From assembly GCF_030247195.1 (NCBI RefSeq), contig NC_080672.1, positions 97,846,113 through 97,910,112 on the forward strand: a DNA stretch of 64,000 nt. The letters are read 5' to 3'. Shown here piece after piece: positions 48,300 through 61,700 of this stretch. Source of the DNA: Topomyia yanbarensis (taxonomy: Eukaryota > Arthropoda > Insecta > Diptera > Culicidae). The notes beneath the pieces are model-generated. The model did not search any database, was not told where the DNA came from, and saw only the letters and a list, made by a program, of their open reading frames with translations. Numbering within the stretch: position 1 is the stretch's first letter; each line of letters opens with the position of its first letter. The position numbers and the translations under genes were made by a program.

Positions 48300-49600
48300 T
48301 TGCGTGTATGTTTACTTCAAGGGCCTCAGCCGCCATGCTTAATTTTACAAGTCAATAGTGCTGATTCAAATGGTCCTTAGTGACAAATGTAAGCAAACTG
48401 AGTTATTTACAGCACAGCATGTGATTACAACATAGCTAACGAATAGCGAAAACCAGGGTTCATTATACCCAGTATTCATCAAAATAAGCATTATATAAAA
48501 AGTCGCAAAGTTTTCATGATCATGTTTCGAAATTTTGCACTTGAGACCTTTTAAATTGAAAAGACCTATGCGTGAAATATTTCAAAACCTCCGCATGTTC
48601 ATAGGCGCTATGCAAAAACGACGCAAGATTCATTTCATTCTGTTTTTCCCACTGCACATAGTAAAAACGTCCTAAGCATCAAAATAAAAGAAATTATTTT
48701 CTTCTGTTCATGCGACTTATTTTCGAAGTTGAATTTAGAAGGTATCATAAATTAAATGATAATTGGAAAGCTTAGTTATTCTAAAGTAACATGCCATTCG
48801 TTGGTTTTAACCACTTCCAGCCAATGGTTTGTTAATATAAACTAAAGATTCTCGCAATTTTTTTTCTGCAAGACTTCTTTTAAATCCAGTGCAACTATTT
48901 ACCATAGTAATGAAGAACATTCGTATTCTGGTGCTCATTCTGACGAAAACTTTGAAGAAATTCAATATTCGTCGTAAGAGCTAACTTTGCTGAAAAAAGC
49001 CTTATGTACTGCGTCATATGATTCTTGGGCCTAAAAAAAGACCTATGTGAAAGGTCCTATAATTTTCAAAAAGACCCATCATTCTAAAGCGCTTAAAAAC
49101 TACATTAGCACTAAACATTTCATGTTTTAGTATTATTCACATAAATAGCATAGTCGTTGGACTATATTGGCATAATTGTTCCATCAAAACACATATTTGT
49201 TCTCTAATAGGGATTTATTTTAGGTCCATGAAACTTCAGCCTCGTTTTTATCAGTTCGAGCTCAATGTCACTTAGGACCTTTCGAATAAGCACTCTTGAA
49301 GTATAAAACTAATACTCAAAAGCGTAAAATGATCCTACTTTTCTCTCCATCTTGAATACGACATTGAGTTAATATTCCCGGGAACAGGTAGGGCAAACAC
49401 CGTTTTAGATTTGACAACCAACTGTAAACATAACCTCTTTACTTGTGGTGTTACAAGTCGTTTAATCAGTGCAAGTACCCGCAAAGTGAGATGCTTTGTT
49501 GAGTTTATTCGGTTTATTCCATCAGTTTATGTAGCCTATCCGCGATAATTTGGAAAGTTTTTCTGTTTTTATAATAAATATTAGAAATATATCGTCACGG
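48300..49600. other. Nup85 5' flank with one dispersed repeat
   Basis: 48950-49400 is the inverted partner of 44035-44370. The remaining 200 bp up to the ATG should hold the Nup85 promoter and 5' UTR. No core promoter motif stands out. Confidence 0.5.
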
Positions 49601-49601
49601 C

Positions 49602-52099
49602 ATGACCTCACGGGAAGGCTGTTCGACATTCGTAAGTAAATGTAGTTAGGGATTTTGATTTTATTCAACACGATAGCCTGCCAGTATTACACTATTATGT
49701 CAAGGAAATTGTGCCACAATTGAATTACTCCAACTTCAGGCTATCCCTTGCGATCTCGGCAAGCGACATGGACTAACGGCAGCTTGGATTACTGAGGACA
49801 AAATTTCGGTTACTGCCTACAGCAATCAATTGCTGCAATCTATTAGGAATCGTCCAGCGAACACATCATCCGTCAATGTGTATCATTTAACGTCAAGCTT
49901 CATTTTGGACGAACCGATTCTTCGCAGCTTGGTTACAGAATGCAGCAATATTTTTCTAAACCTACAGCTGGTAAAAAACAGTTCTTCAGGTTCATCGATA
50001 GATTATTTAAAGATTTCGCGCACATACCGTAGTGCGATCAGAGCTTGCCTGGAAAAGTTACAGGATGTACTAACCTCCACGAATTTGCCGGACGTAGAGC
50101 AGTACCAGAACTATGTGACCATTTTCTATTCGGTGGAATGTATATGGCACTTGGTTGAAATCCTGATTGTCGATACTACTTCAGTTAATGCCGTGGTCCC
50201 TAATTTGCTGGATTGGGTACGGTTCCATTTTCCAACATCGGAACGACTAGCGGCTGAACTGCTCAAACAGGGGCGAGAGGTTGATTCCAGCGATGACTAC
50301 TGGCCGGTGGTGAAAGGTTTGATCATACAAGGACAACTCAATGTAGCCCGGGCATTGCTCAAAATGCACACAAACTCAGAAAGTGTTTGCTTTGAAGTGG
50401 CCGAACAGGTTCTGCAAACGATGCCGGTTTTTAGCGTTTACGGTGGATTATCGATTCAGAAGTTCAAATCGCAGTGGCAGTACTGGACAGCAAATGCAAG
50501 ATCGAAAATTGAGGCGGGCATTTTGGCAGCAGAACCGGAACTGGAGGAAATTGTCAGGGTAAGAACATGGTGTTTGTCGTTTCAAATGAAACTGTTTTTT
50601 TTTTGTAAAATTCTTTTAATTGCAGCTCGTGATTGGTGACCGTCGAGCATGGGCCGAACAGTGCAAATACGCTTCGTGTTGGTATGAATTTTTCCCAGGG
50701 TATTTGTTCTACACTGAATCTACGTGCAAGTATTACGAGCTGGGTACTTTTGCAAACAACTGGTTATCACAGTGGATTAGCACCGGTGGAACAAACCCAA
50801 CGTACAAGTACCTGGACAAGATTATTCTATCGGTGATGGAAAATAATTTACCACAAGTGCTTCATAACATACAAAACATTTGCGACAACAAGTGGTTCGT
50901 TACTCATTTGGTGGATTTGCTGTACCACTGTGGCCACCTAACGCTTTCCACTGGTAGTAATGAGGATCAGAACTCGGAAAAACTGTTTCGAGAGTCACTG
51001 CTGTACGATTTCGGAGGCCTGCTAATGTCTCGCGATTGTTCGCTGTGGGAATCCGGTTTGGATTATTTGGAGTTTTCCAGTACGGAAGGTTTGGGTGCAA
51101 GAGAAGCTCTTTTGGCACGTATGCCAATCAAGAACGAGAGACAGGCAATGAAACTGATCAGTGCGGCAAAGAAAAATGGTTTCGCTTCAGTGGAAAGTGA
51201 AATCTGTAAGGTGCTAGTGAAAAGAAATCTAGCCAATAAATTGTACGGAAATGCTTTGGAATGGGCGATTCGTTCGAAGGATAGTTTCTACGTAACGGCA
51301 GTGGCGAACATTTTTCTGGAGCACTACTGTAACTATGGTGAGATCATGTGCGAAGATGTGATCGCAAATATTGGCGCGAAAATGTTTATTTCGCCTAGAT
51401 TGATTTTTTTGGTGAAATATTACGATTTTCGTCAGTTCTACCGAGAGCGCTCGTTCGCGCAGGCGGCTGAGTTGCTGATCAATCTTTTGGACTCGAAGAT
51501 CACCCCCAGTTAGTGAGTATTCTTTATTTTTTTGTCATCACGTGACAGATACTGAAATATTAGGCAAGAAGATAATTACGTCCATGCGTGCGTTGGAAAG
51601 AATCGTGCAACTGTCATCAAATATTGAATGATTTTATAGCAGTTTGTTGGACGTCGAGTAGATTTCATACTGGGAGAGCAATTATTGTCAGTTCTATTGA
51701 GATAAACAAGAAAAAAATCAACCGATCACACTGCTAAAACCAAGTTTTAATTTTTATTATATTTTCTCTTTCAGCTTCTGGCCGTCGCTCCTGGCGGACA
51801 CTATTCCGCTTCTCGAGTTCAAGGAACCCGTTATTCCAACTAAGGAAACCTATACTATTCTGCATCACCTCGAATGGGACTTGGTGCCGATGATTGAGAA
51901 GCGTAAGGAACAGCTAAAGGGCAGTAACCGAATGGAAACCGATAGCGGCGATAACGATATGAACAACCAAGCGTTAATTAGCAAATTTTCCTCTAATTTA
52001 CTGAATAACTGCACAGATGATTTGGTCAAGCTGCTGCGGCTGGCTTGTGCGCGGAATTTGGCACGAGCATTCATCATTGAGAATACAGCCACTGATTAG
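49602..52099 (+). CDS. Nup85: nuclear pore protein Nup85 (Drosophila Nup75)
   Basis: Structural subunit of the Y-shaped Nup107-160 subcomplex of the nuclear pore. Exons are 49602-49631 (MTSREGCSTF), 49740-50558, 50626-51512 and 51775-52099. Introns are 108, 67 and 262 bp with GT-AG ends, and all phases agree. The product is 686 residues (human 656). It is an alpha-helical ACE1-type protein. Family blocks include YRSAIRACLEKLQ, VVPNLLDWVRFHFP, NKWFVTHLVDLLYHCGHL, LARMPIKNERQAMKL, GNALEWAIRSKDSFY and the end FWPSLLADTIPLLEFKE through LARNLARAFI. An 11-residue-scale acidic, Asn-rich insert (ETDSGDNDMNNQ) precedes the last helices. It converges on fl(2)d. No defects seen. Confidence 0.95.
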
Positions 52100-52762
52100 G
52101 ATGCGTTGGCATTTGAATTTTTTCACTTGAATAAAATTTCATTGAATCATAACACTCCGTACCGTAGTTTGATATTTTCGAAGAAAATTCTTTTGAAATG
52201 TAAAACTAATTTTACGAATAGTTTACTCTATTTTTCGAAATAATTTATATTACTACACATTGTTTTATGAAGTTGTTTTTTTGTTGTTTGATTTACAATT
52301 TTAAAATTAAAGTTTCTTAGCTGTCTAAAAATGTTGACAAACGAAAAAAACTTCCACTGTATTGTTTGCGATACTTGTTTTGCTTTATGTCACTATCTTC
52401 ATTTTAGTTCTGGTTTTACTTCTACTACATCCCTCTCGCTAACCGATGACGAAAGTAGTGAGGGCGAAATGATGGTTCGCCGAACGTGCTCGGTTTCAGT
52501 TTTCGCGGTTCCTCGAATGTACAATAATTATTATTGTAATTAATCTTAGAGCTCTAATTTCAATGTGTTTTTGAGTGATTTTATTTTACTTTAGAAGGAT
52601 TTTTATCCCGGCTCTTAATTCTAACCTTCTATTTCTTTTTCTCGGGGCAACGCGTTTTCGATTTAAAAAAAATAAACAATACCCCACAATACACGGTAAG
52701 AATGGGAGTCTCACGTCGTTGCGGTCGCCGGTAAGGCGTCTGGTGGTGTCTTGGTGGGTTGT
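52100..52762. other. convergent 3' spacer between Nup85 and fl(2)d
   Basis: Nup85 has AATAAA at 52130-52135, 31 bp after its stop. On the minus strand AATAAA at 52580-52585 may serve fl(2)d, 178 bp after its stop. The plus-strand frame at 52331-52543 is not supported as a gene. Confidence 0.6.
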
Positions 52763-55700
52763 TCAGTTCGCCCCGTTCGAAGGAAATCCCTCGGTCGTAT
52801 CGTCATCCTCGGTCGGTTCTGCCGAAAGTACCGACGCCCTTCGCAATTTTTTCACGCTCAACGTTTTGGGTGGGGCCTTACCTTTACCGGACCGGGTCAT
52901 GCGCTTATTGCTACTGACAAGGATTTGCTCCTCTTCCTGCTGTTGCAGTTCGAGACTGTCGGGAGCCAACATCTTACCATTGTTGGAACCATCATCGTAG
53001 TGACCACTGTCCTCTTCATCCTCACTTCCCGCAGCCCCCTCGTCGTCTTGCTCTTCAGTGTAATTTCGTTTCTTGCCACCAACCGTTTTAGCTGTCCTGT
53101 TATTTACTTTCTTATTATTACTACCAGTACTAGTGTTACTATTACCGCTAAGTCTACTGCTACTGTTGTTGCTGCCACCAACGACGACGCTGCCGATCGT
53201 TTGTTCTTGCTCATTAACTAACTCATCACCACCGTTCTGTAACAACCCGGAATTGCTATTATTGCCACCACAGTGCGTCCGATTCTGATACACCAACAAC
53301 GATTCTGATTGATCACTTGAACTTTGCTTCAACTTGGTACTTCCATTCACTAGATAAACCGCAGCGGACGGGTCCGGATCTGTATCGATCTGGGACGAAC
53401 CGTCCTCGCCACTGCCACTGCCACTACCGCCTCCGTTGACGTACGTTCGCAGCTGAATAACCTCTTTCTCCAGTACCTCCTTCTCCTCCTTGGTGCTCTT
53501 CAGCTCCTGCTGGAGGAACACGATCGTACTCTGCATGCCTTCAACGTCCTCGTCCATCTCCTGCAGGAAATCGTCCAGCTCTGTAATGAAGTAGATAAGG
53601 AGAATTTAATATTGGTTGAGGATGGGAACACAAAATATTGGTCGATCTCACAAATTCTATCTGGTCTTATTCTATTTCAAGATTATCAAATTGTTAATGA
53701 CATTGTGTTGATGAAAATGGAAACTGAATTGACAGAAAGATTTTTTAGGGTTGAACCATTTGTTTTTTCGTTCTCGAAAACGTTTCGGGTGTTCTTCGGA
53801 AACGAGAACTCATATTTTGTGAGAAAACGACTTTCAAAATCAACAAAAAAGCGTTCTCACACAGAACAGCGTGGAAAATAAATTTTGAAGAACATTCAAG
53901 TTGAAGAGTTATTTGTGTCCTGAACTTATTGCAGTGCAAAAAACAAAGCTTCGAAAATATAGGTCGGTTCCTATCACCGGCAGATTTGGGAAGACTGCGA
54001 GTAAATAAAATCAATATTACAGAAGTCAAATTTATTCTCCAGTGAGGGTTATGAACATAATAGCATAATCAATTATCACCTTCTGATGATTTCAAAAGGG
54101 TTGTATTATGTTGTGGTAGAAATGGGTTTCCCCTCACATTCGGCGGTGATGCAAATGCGCACCACTTAATTTGAGGCTGCTGAGATATTGGGCCATATTC
54201 TAACGTCACTTAGTGACTAGAAAATTTCCTTCTAGTCACTAAGTGACGTGACTGTGAGAATAGGGCCCATTAATTTGAGAGGCACCGAATTGATGGAATA
54301 CTTAAGTAGTACGAATCTGCACATATTTCATGTAGGAAATCGCCCAACATTTACACGAGCTGGCAGAGAAGAGGTGTTACGCATGAGTTTGCAAACTGGC
54401 TCGTACAAAACAAACTTCAACTGTCGTTACCTGATCATAAGTACATCGTCTTTCATCACTTAAACATCTCGCTAGATATCGCCACATATCGTAATCCCAA
54501 ATCTACGAACAGAGACCTCTACGAAGAGGGTTTAGCGACTAGGTTTCATAGGTATATTCCGACGATTGAAACTCTCAGTGACTTGGATGAGGTCGTGGAC
54601 GAAACAAACTCACTTATAGTAGCAGCATACCAAGAGGCTTGTCCGCTTCGAATTATGCGTGCTTCTAGAGGAACACCTTGGATGAAAACCGAACTTGTTC
54701 GACTCAAAAAGTTATGTGGAGGAGCTTGAAATCGCAGGAGCGGGTCGGAGGCATTTAAATTGGCTCGCAAAGTATATAGAAATGCCCTTCGATCCTCCGA
54801 GCGAAGTGATTGGAAAAGCCTCGGGCGATTGAAAGTTTTGCTCCGTACAAGTCTCCGGGGGAAAAAAAGCAATTATCCCTAAACCAGTGTGGTAAAGAGC
54901 TATAAGTTTAAGCCGTATTTGAATGACAATATCTTTTCGGCAGTTTTGTCGTTCTGTTATCTCAATATCCCCTCGAGGGTGTTGATACATCCGCTCGTTG
55001 AGAAGTGTCTTTTATTCCATTGGGAGCGGAGAAGACTTCCGTATTGTCTGTTGTGAAGCCGAAATAAGAACAATCCAAAATAAATAAATTGAGTAAATTG
55101 TGAAATAAATTTATATACACCTAGATAGTTATAAGAGTGTAAATTAAATAGGAATGTGCGATTTGGTTGGTAACAGGAAATGGCAAACGCTGGTTTCTAC
55201 CTATACACTCAAATGCCGCGAAGGCAAGCAAATGAATTATATCAGTTAGTTATAATATAAATGCGTAAGGGACACCACGTCTTTTTCTTCTCATCGATAA
55301 TGAGGAGGCCCATTAGTACCTGCTAACCTCTCGAATTCACGCGAACAAAATCGACATCGTAAGGTAACGTCGCGAGTGTTGGATTTGTTGCAAGTGTAAC
55401 CCGTCAAGCATTTAGTTCACAACAAATGTGGTGCCGAAACCCGGGAGGAATTCCCACATAAAAGTGTTGACATAACTCTCGCACCCAGTTGGTTAAAACT
55501 GGACAACTCACTCTCGCCGTCGACCGACACCCTGCAACACGGAATTGCTACGGATTCCCGAAAAGCCGTCGTCAAGCAGCAAATCCAGCAGTTGAGGTTA
55601 AGTTTTGCCACGTGTCCAAGCCACATCGAATTAGCAGTTGGCTAATTATATACCATTTTTGTAATGGCTCCAAAGAAAGTCGCCACCAGGAAGTCTTCCT

Positions 55701-58700
55701 CGAAATCGACTCCGGACAAACATTCTCTCCATTACGAAACTCTGTTGCGGCGGAGAAGCAATATTCTTGGTTCGGCGGAACTCATTCAGAAATTCTAAAC
55801 GGAATTTACACTGGACCAGACAAATCAAGTGGCTTTAGGATCACACACCTCGATGACCTCTGGGAAAAGTTCGAGTGTGTTCAGGAGGAAATCGAAGTAC
55901 TCGAGAATGAAGTGGAGAGTTTTTTGGATACCCGGTTGCAGTTCCAAATAATGTACTACGAGCTGAAGGCAGCGCTGCTAACCATTCTGCCACAACCCTC
56001 AACAGAGCAAAATCCCATCGTAACAACTGTAGGACATCAGCCTCTTGCTAACCACACACTATCGGTGAAGCTTTCTGAACTTCGCATTCCGGAATTTAGC
56101 GGAAATCCGGAGGAGTGGATTGAATTTAGAGACCTTTTCAAATCCACACTAATACAAATCTTTCGGGAGTACAAAAGATGCACTATCTGCGCAGCTCCCT
56201 CCAGAGCGAAGCTGCCCGGCTAATAGCTTGCCTTACGATAACATCAGACAACTATGCGCTCGCGTAGAAGACTATCACCGTTCGTTATGGAAATGTCAAC
56301 TTTCTCGTGAAGCAACATATGTCGGCGATTCTAAAAATCTCTTCTTTGCGCAAGGATTCCGCTGCTAGTCTCGCTGAGGTCGCAGACGAATTCAACCATC
56401 ATGTTGGTATTTTGGACAAGCTGGAAGAACCGGAGAGTCACTGGAACTCCTTTCTAGTGGAACGAGTGAGCAGTCTACTGGACGAAAAATCTCTGTTGGA
56501 ATGGACACCAGGTGTAAGGACGAAGAAGCATCTCAGTATAGTGACTTGCTAGATTTTATCCATAAAAGATCGCGTACGCTGCAAAAGTGCAAGATCGTTA
56601 GTGGTACGCCCTCTACAGGCTCTAACTCTAAAATGAATAAGGGTAAGCCGCTTCCGTCTCATGTGGCCTCCGACAATGTTGCAAGATGCCCAGAATGTAA
56701 ACAGCCACATATGGTAACCCAATGCGAAACCTTCCTAAGGCAAGCACCCAACAAACGCCTCGAATTTGCAAAAACCCATCGCTTATGAATAAATTGTTTG
56801 CGCGGTGGGCATATGGCCAGGGATTGTAACAGCAGTTTGTGCAGAACGTGTGCTAAAAAACACCACACTTTGCTGCACCTACCACCAGTAGCAACGGTAC
56901 CACACGGAGAGGAAAGGCATTCGTCAGCTGTCACCCAAGCAGCAACGGCTATCTGTACAAATGAGGAGCACAGCACTTCGCCGTTGGTAGTGGAGGAACA
57001 ATCCAATCGTGTCGCGTTAGAACCAGCTTTCTCGTACCACCCACATGGAAACGTTACGACTCTTACTGAAGTGAATGAGCGCCAGGATAACGTCGTCTTT
57101 CTATCAACAGCTGTTGTTGCTATTCAGGATATCAGTGGTAAAACTCATCATACCAGGATAGTGGATCTCAATCCAATTTTATTTCGGAGGCACTGTGTCA
57201 ACGATTGGGCTTGAAGCGCTCTCGAATCAACCTTCCTATCAGCGGTATAGGCCAGGCCGCTGTCACTGTACACCATAGAGTGGATGCCATTATTTCTTCT
57301 CGTTTTGGAACATTCCTTGAACTGCCTGGTGCTGCCAAAGTTGACAGTTTGTTTGCCTAGTCAACATGTAGATGTGTCTCATTGGAAAATTCCCCCCAAC
57401 ATACCATTAGCGTACCCAAGATTTAATATCAGCCGTGGAGTTGACCTGTTTATTGGAGCGGAACTGTTTTACACCCTTATCGAACCGCATCAGTTCATTC
57501 TTGCTAATGAATTTCCTCTGTTGCAGAAAACTCTTCTAGGCTACGTTGTTTCAGGCAAGCTCGCTACAACGGACAAGGATATGGTGGCATGCCACGTTGC
57601 CATGGAACAAGATTTGAATATTCAATTGGAGCTTTTGTGGGAGATCGGAAATTTCCACATCGGAAAATCGCCAACTCAGGAAGAGCAAGAAGTCGAATCC
57701 CATTTTTCGAGATACAGTGTCCACAAACAAGGATGGACGTTACATCGTTCGGCTGCCATTTCGAGAAACTATGATATCCCTATTAGAGGATTCTTATACA
57801 CCAGCATTGTGGCGATTCCTGGTGATGGTGCGACGATTTGCGGGAAATGTGCGTTTACGTGAAGGCTATACACAGTTCATGGAAGATTACGAGCAGTTAG
57901 GACATATGGAGGAATGCTCACGTATTGTAGGCCCGCAGTTTTTTCTCCCCCCACCATGCCATTTTTCGTCCTGAGAGTAGCACGACAAAAATTCGCGTCG
58001 TCTTTGATGGTAGCAGTAAGGGAGCAGGTAAGCTTTCGTTGAATGATGTTCTCCACAATGGTCCTACAGTGCAACCTCCTTTGCTGGCTACTGTGACGAA
58101 TTTTCGGAGGCCTCGATTTGTTTTCACGGCAGACGCAGAAAAAATGTGCATCAAGAAGACGGCAAGTTCCAACAAATTACAAATTGAAAACCGTCACATA
58201 TGGTTTATCTAGTTCACCCTATCATGCTGCCAGGGTCTTAAATCACCTTGCGAAAGACGAGAGTCAAATTTTGCCTCGGGCTGCACAAATTGTTACGAAG
58301 CGTATTTACGTAGACAATGTTCTAGCTGGTGGCGACGACATTGATGAGGTCGGAGCAGATTGTACCGAGCTGTGTAGTTTTCTTTCGCTTGGCGGATTCT
58401 CACTAAGGAAGTGGTGTTCAAATGACTTAGCAGCATTGAAGCATGTTCCCCAAGAGCTGTGGGATGTTACTTCAGAGTTGGAGATTGGACGTGCAGAAGG
58501 ATTGAAAACCCTTAGCCTCTTGTGGCACCCTCTGTCAGACCAACTGGCCTTCAAAATTCCAGTGTTGGCGACGACGGACATCGTGACCAAACGTTTGTGG
58601 TATCGGATATGTCATCGCTTTCTGATCCGCTCGGATTAGTCGGACCAGTTGTAGTTAGCGCGAAAATATTCGTGCAACGTCTCTGGGTGAAAAAGATTGG

Positions 58701-61700
58701 CTGGAATGAAGAGGTTTCCGAGGAAGATCGGATTTGGTGGTTTGGATTTCGCCAAGAATTAATACATCTGCAGCAACTAAAGATTCCTCGACGCATCGTA
58801 GGGAACATCAACCGAGAGTATACACTACACTGTTTCTGCGACGCCTCCACGAAAGGGTACGGTTGCTGTATCCATGTTACGGGCCCAGACATGGAGGGAC
58901 AGGTGATAACACGACTACTCATTTCGAAATCGCGAGTCGCACCTGTACGACCATTGACAATTCCTCGTCTAGAGCTTTGCGCTGCTTTATTAGGCAGTCA
59001 GTTGATGGAAAAGGTTCGAACTACTACAGATTTCACCGGAGCTGCAACTTTTGGACGGATTCGACGATTGTACTCCATTGGATTCGCTCCCCCTGGAAGG
59101 TTTTTATCTCTGAGGTGCAACAACTCACCAAAGGATGCGAATGGAGACATGTACCAACACTGCAAAACCCAGCCGATCGAGTGTCTCGTGCGATACGTCC
59201 CAGCCAGATTTTGAATGACATTGTTGTTGCATGCTGCTACCTTTCTTTCGAATATGGTCGAACCCTGGCCAAATATATTGCCAAGTCTATCTGCACCAAC
59301 ACAGAGAACGTTAAATGCTGAACGACGGGAAATGGTCGTATTAACAACAGTCACGCTCGAAGATGGTTTGTTTGAGCATTACTCGGAGCTTGGAAGGTTG
59401 CTGAGAGTTGTAGCTTAGTGTATACGTTTTTTCAACAATTGTCAGATCTCAAAGCAACAACGCATCATCGAACGTCTACATTCTAAGGATATTGAAGGTG
59501 CTTTGAAAAGATTAGTTCGACTATGCCAGGCAACTACTACATTTCCCCAAGAAATTCGTCAGTTTGAATTGAAAAACATTCGACCTAACCACACTGTTGT
59601 TTTGGGGAATAATTCGCCTCTCAAAAACATGAATTTGATACTGGACGAATATGGATTGCTGCGACTTGATAGTCGTTTAAAAAACAAGGGGAATTGATTG
59701 CGCGATCATTACATCTTCAGACGGCACACTCCGGCCCGTCTTTATTATTGGCAACTAGTCGACAAAGATTTTGGCCGCTTCGAGGCCGAGAACTTGCTCA
59801 CAGGACAGTGAGAAAATGCATCACATGTTTTCGCTGCAATCCATCACCTTCACAACAACAGATGGCACCACTTTCATCGATTCGAGTAACTCCTGCTCTA
59901 GTCTTCTCAAAGTTCGGTTTGGACTACTGTGGGCCGTTCAATGTGCGTCCGTTAGTAGGGAGAGGTGCCGACGTTAAAATGTATGTTGCGGTTTTTGTAT
60001 GCATGGCGGTGAAATCAGTGCACTTCGGGGTCGTTCCCGATTTAACATCCGCCGCATGCATAAATGCGATTAAACGGTTCGTATCTCATCGTGGGCGTTT
60101 GACTGAGTTGCATTGTGATAATGGTACTGCGTTCGTTGGTGCTGATCGCGAGATGCAGGACTTACGCAGACGCTACATTCAACAGTTTCAGACAGATAAC
60201 TGGGAAAACTACTGCCTTGAGTCGGGAATCACGTTTCATTTTATCCCGGCTCGGTCTCCGCACTTCGGGGGACTCTGGGAGGCCGGAGTCAAGTTATTTA
60301 AGTTCCATTTCCGCCGTATCTTTGGTGGTCGATCGTTCACGGCAGATGTATTGATCACAGCAGCAGTTCACATCGAAAGCATACTCAATTCTCGGCCTCT
60401 CACAGCCCTGACAGACCATTCAGACGACCTGGACACTTCCTTATCGGGGAACCAATGTTTTCGATTCCCGAACTCGATTGCACCGATCTCAAGGTCACGC
60501 GATTATCACGTTTCCAGGAAATGCGTCGTTCAGTTCAAAATTTCTGGAAATGTTGGTCCAGGGATTATCTCGGTCAGCTGCATCAACGCGCGAAATGGAA
60601 GAACCCCAATGACAGCGTAAGGTAACGTCGCGAATGTTGGATTTGTTGTAAGTGCAACCCGTCAAGGATTTAGTTCACAACATTGTCTATATTCTCTGTG
60701 TCGTTATTTTCTTTATCCCCAACCTTGCCACTTTCTCAATCCATCTTATCAAGAAATGACGAAAAGACAAATAATGGCAGATCTCCGATCAATGTGGGGA
60801 ACGTGCCATTTGAGCCAGCCGCTACTGATTTCTATTGCATCAAACTAGAGTACAAAGAACAAATCGTCTAAAATATAGTTCTTTCGGTTCCTATCACAGA
60901 TTTAGGAAGACAGTGAGTAAATAATTACTACATCACACAAGAATGGAAGCAAGTCACGTGCATCCTACAGTGAATTCATTATTTGGAAGATTGTAAATTC
61001 GTAACATGTTTCAGCCACCACCGGATAGCCGAGTGGTATCCGGTGGTGGTTGAAATCTCTCGCAGCATTTTAGCCAAGAATTGACCCACTGCGTTTCTAT
61101 TCACCATGTCTGTGCCGTCAAATGGTGAGATAACATCGTACTCATAAGTTTCCTACTTCATGCCTTCACGTGAGTCTATCGATGACATTTGGTCGTTATA
61201 CCGGCGTCGGCTGGACTATCAGCCTTCTGCTGTAGCCCGAGCTGTAAAATTTATGTCCCAATCCAAGCTCTGATGCGACCCGTGCCGAGGGATGAATGGC
61301 GGGGGGCATCAACACTTTGAACCCCAACCCTACGTAAAACTAGGACTGGGATCCGGAGTGTTGACAAATACCATGCCGCGAACGGAACCTGTGGGGCACC
61401 AGGGCGCATCCCACAGTATTTTTGCCCGTACTCTGTCAAGCGGGGCTCTGACAGGGTTGACTTTCTTTCCCTAGCTATTCGAGGGAACAAAACGGAAAGC
61501 ATTAAGAATACAGAAAGCAAACTTGGAGAGCTGCTGAATAGCGGCTCATTGGAGGTTGATGTGTTCTGCATTTTGTCCTTTCTCAACTCTCCAGATAGAG
61601 ACCAGTATCGGACAGTGACCAGGGAGGACACAGACCTGTCCGGCGGTGCAACCGGTGGATCGGAGGGCTCCGAGAATAAAACAAAAGGTACAGGAAAAAC

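Noticed and set aside
52751..53288. Long plus-strand open frames
   Set aside because: They are shadows of the fl(2)d last exon, caused by its repetitive Asn/Ser/Gly codons.
54546..54990. Minus-strand open frames
   Set aside because: Antisense to the non-LTR endonuclease fragment and its 3' UTR; no protein similarity.
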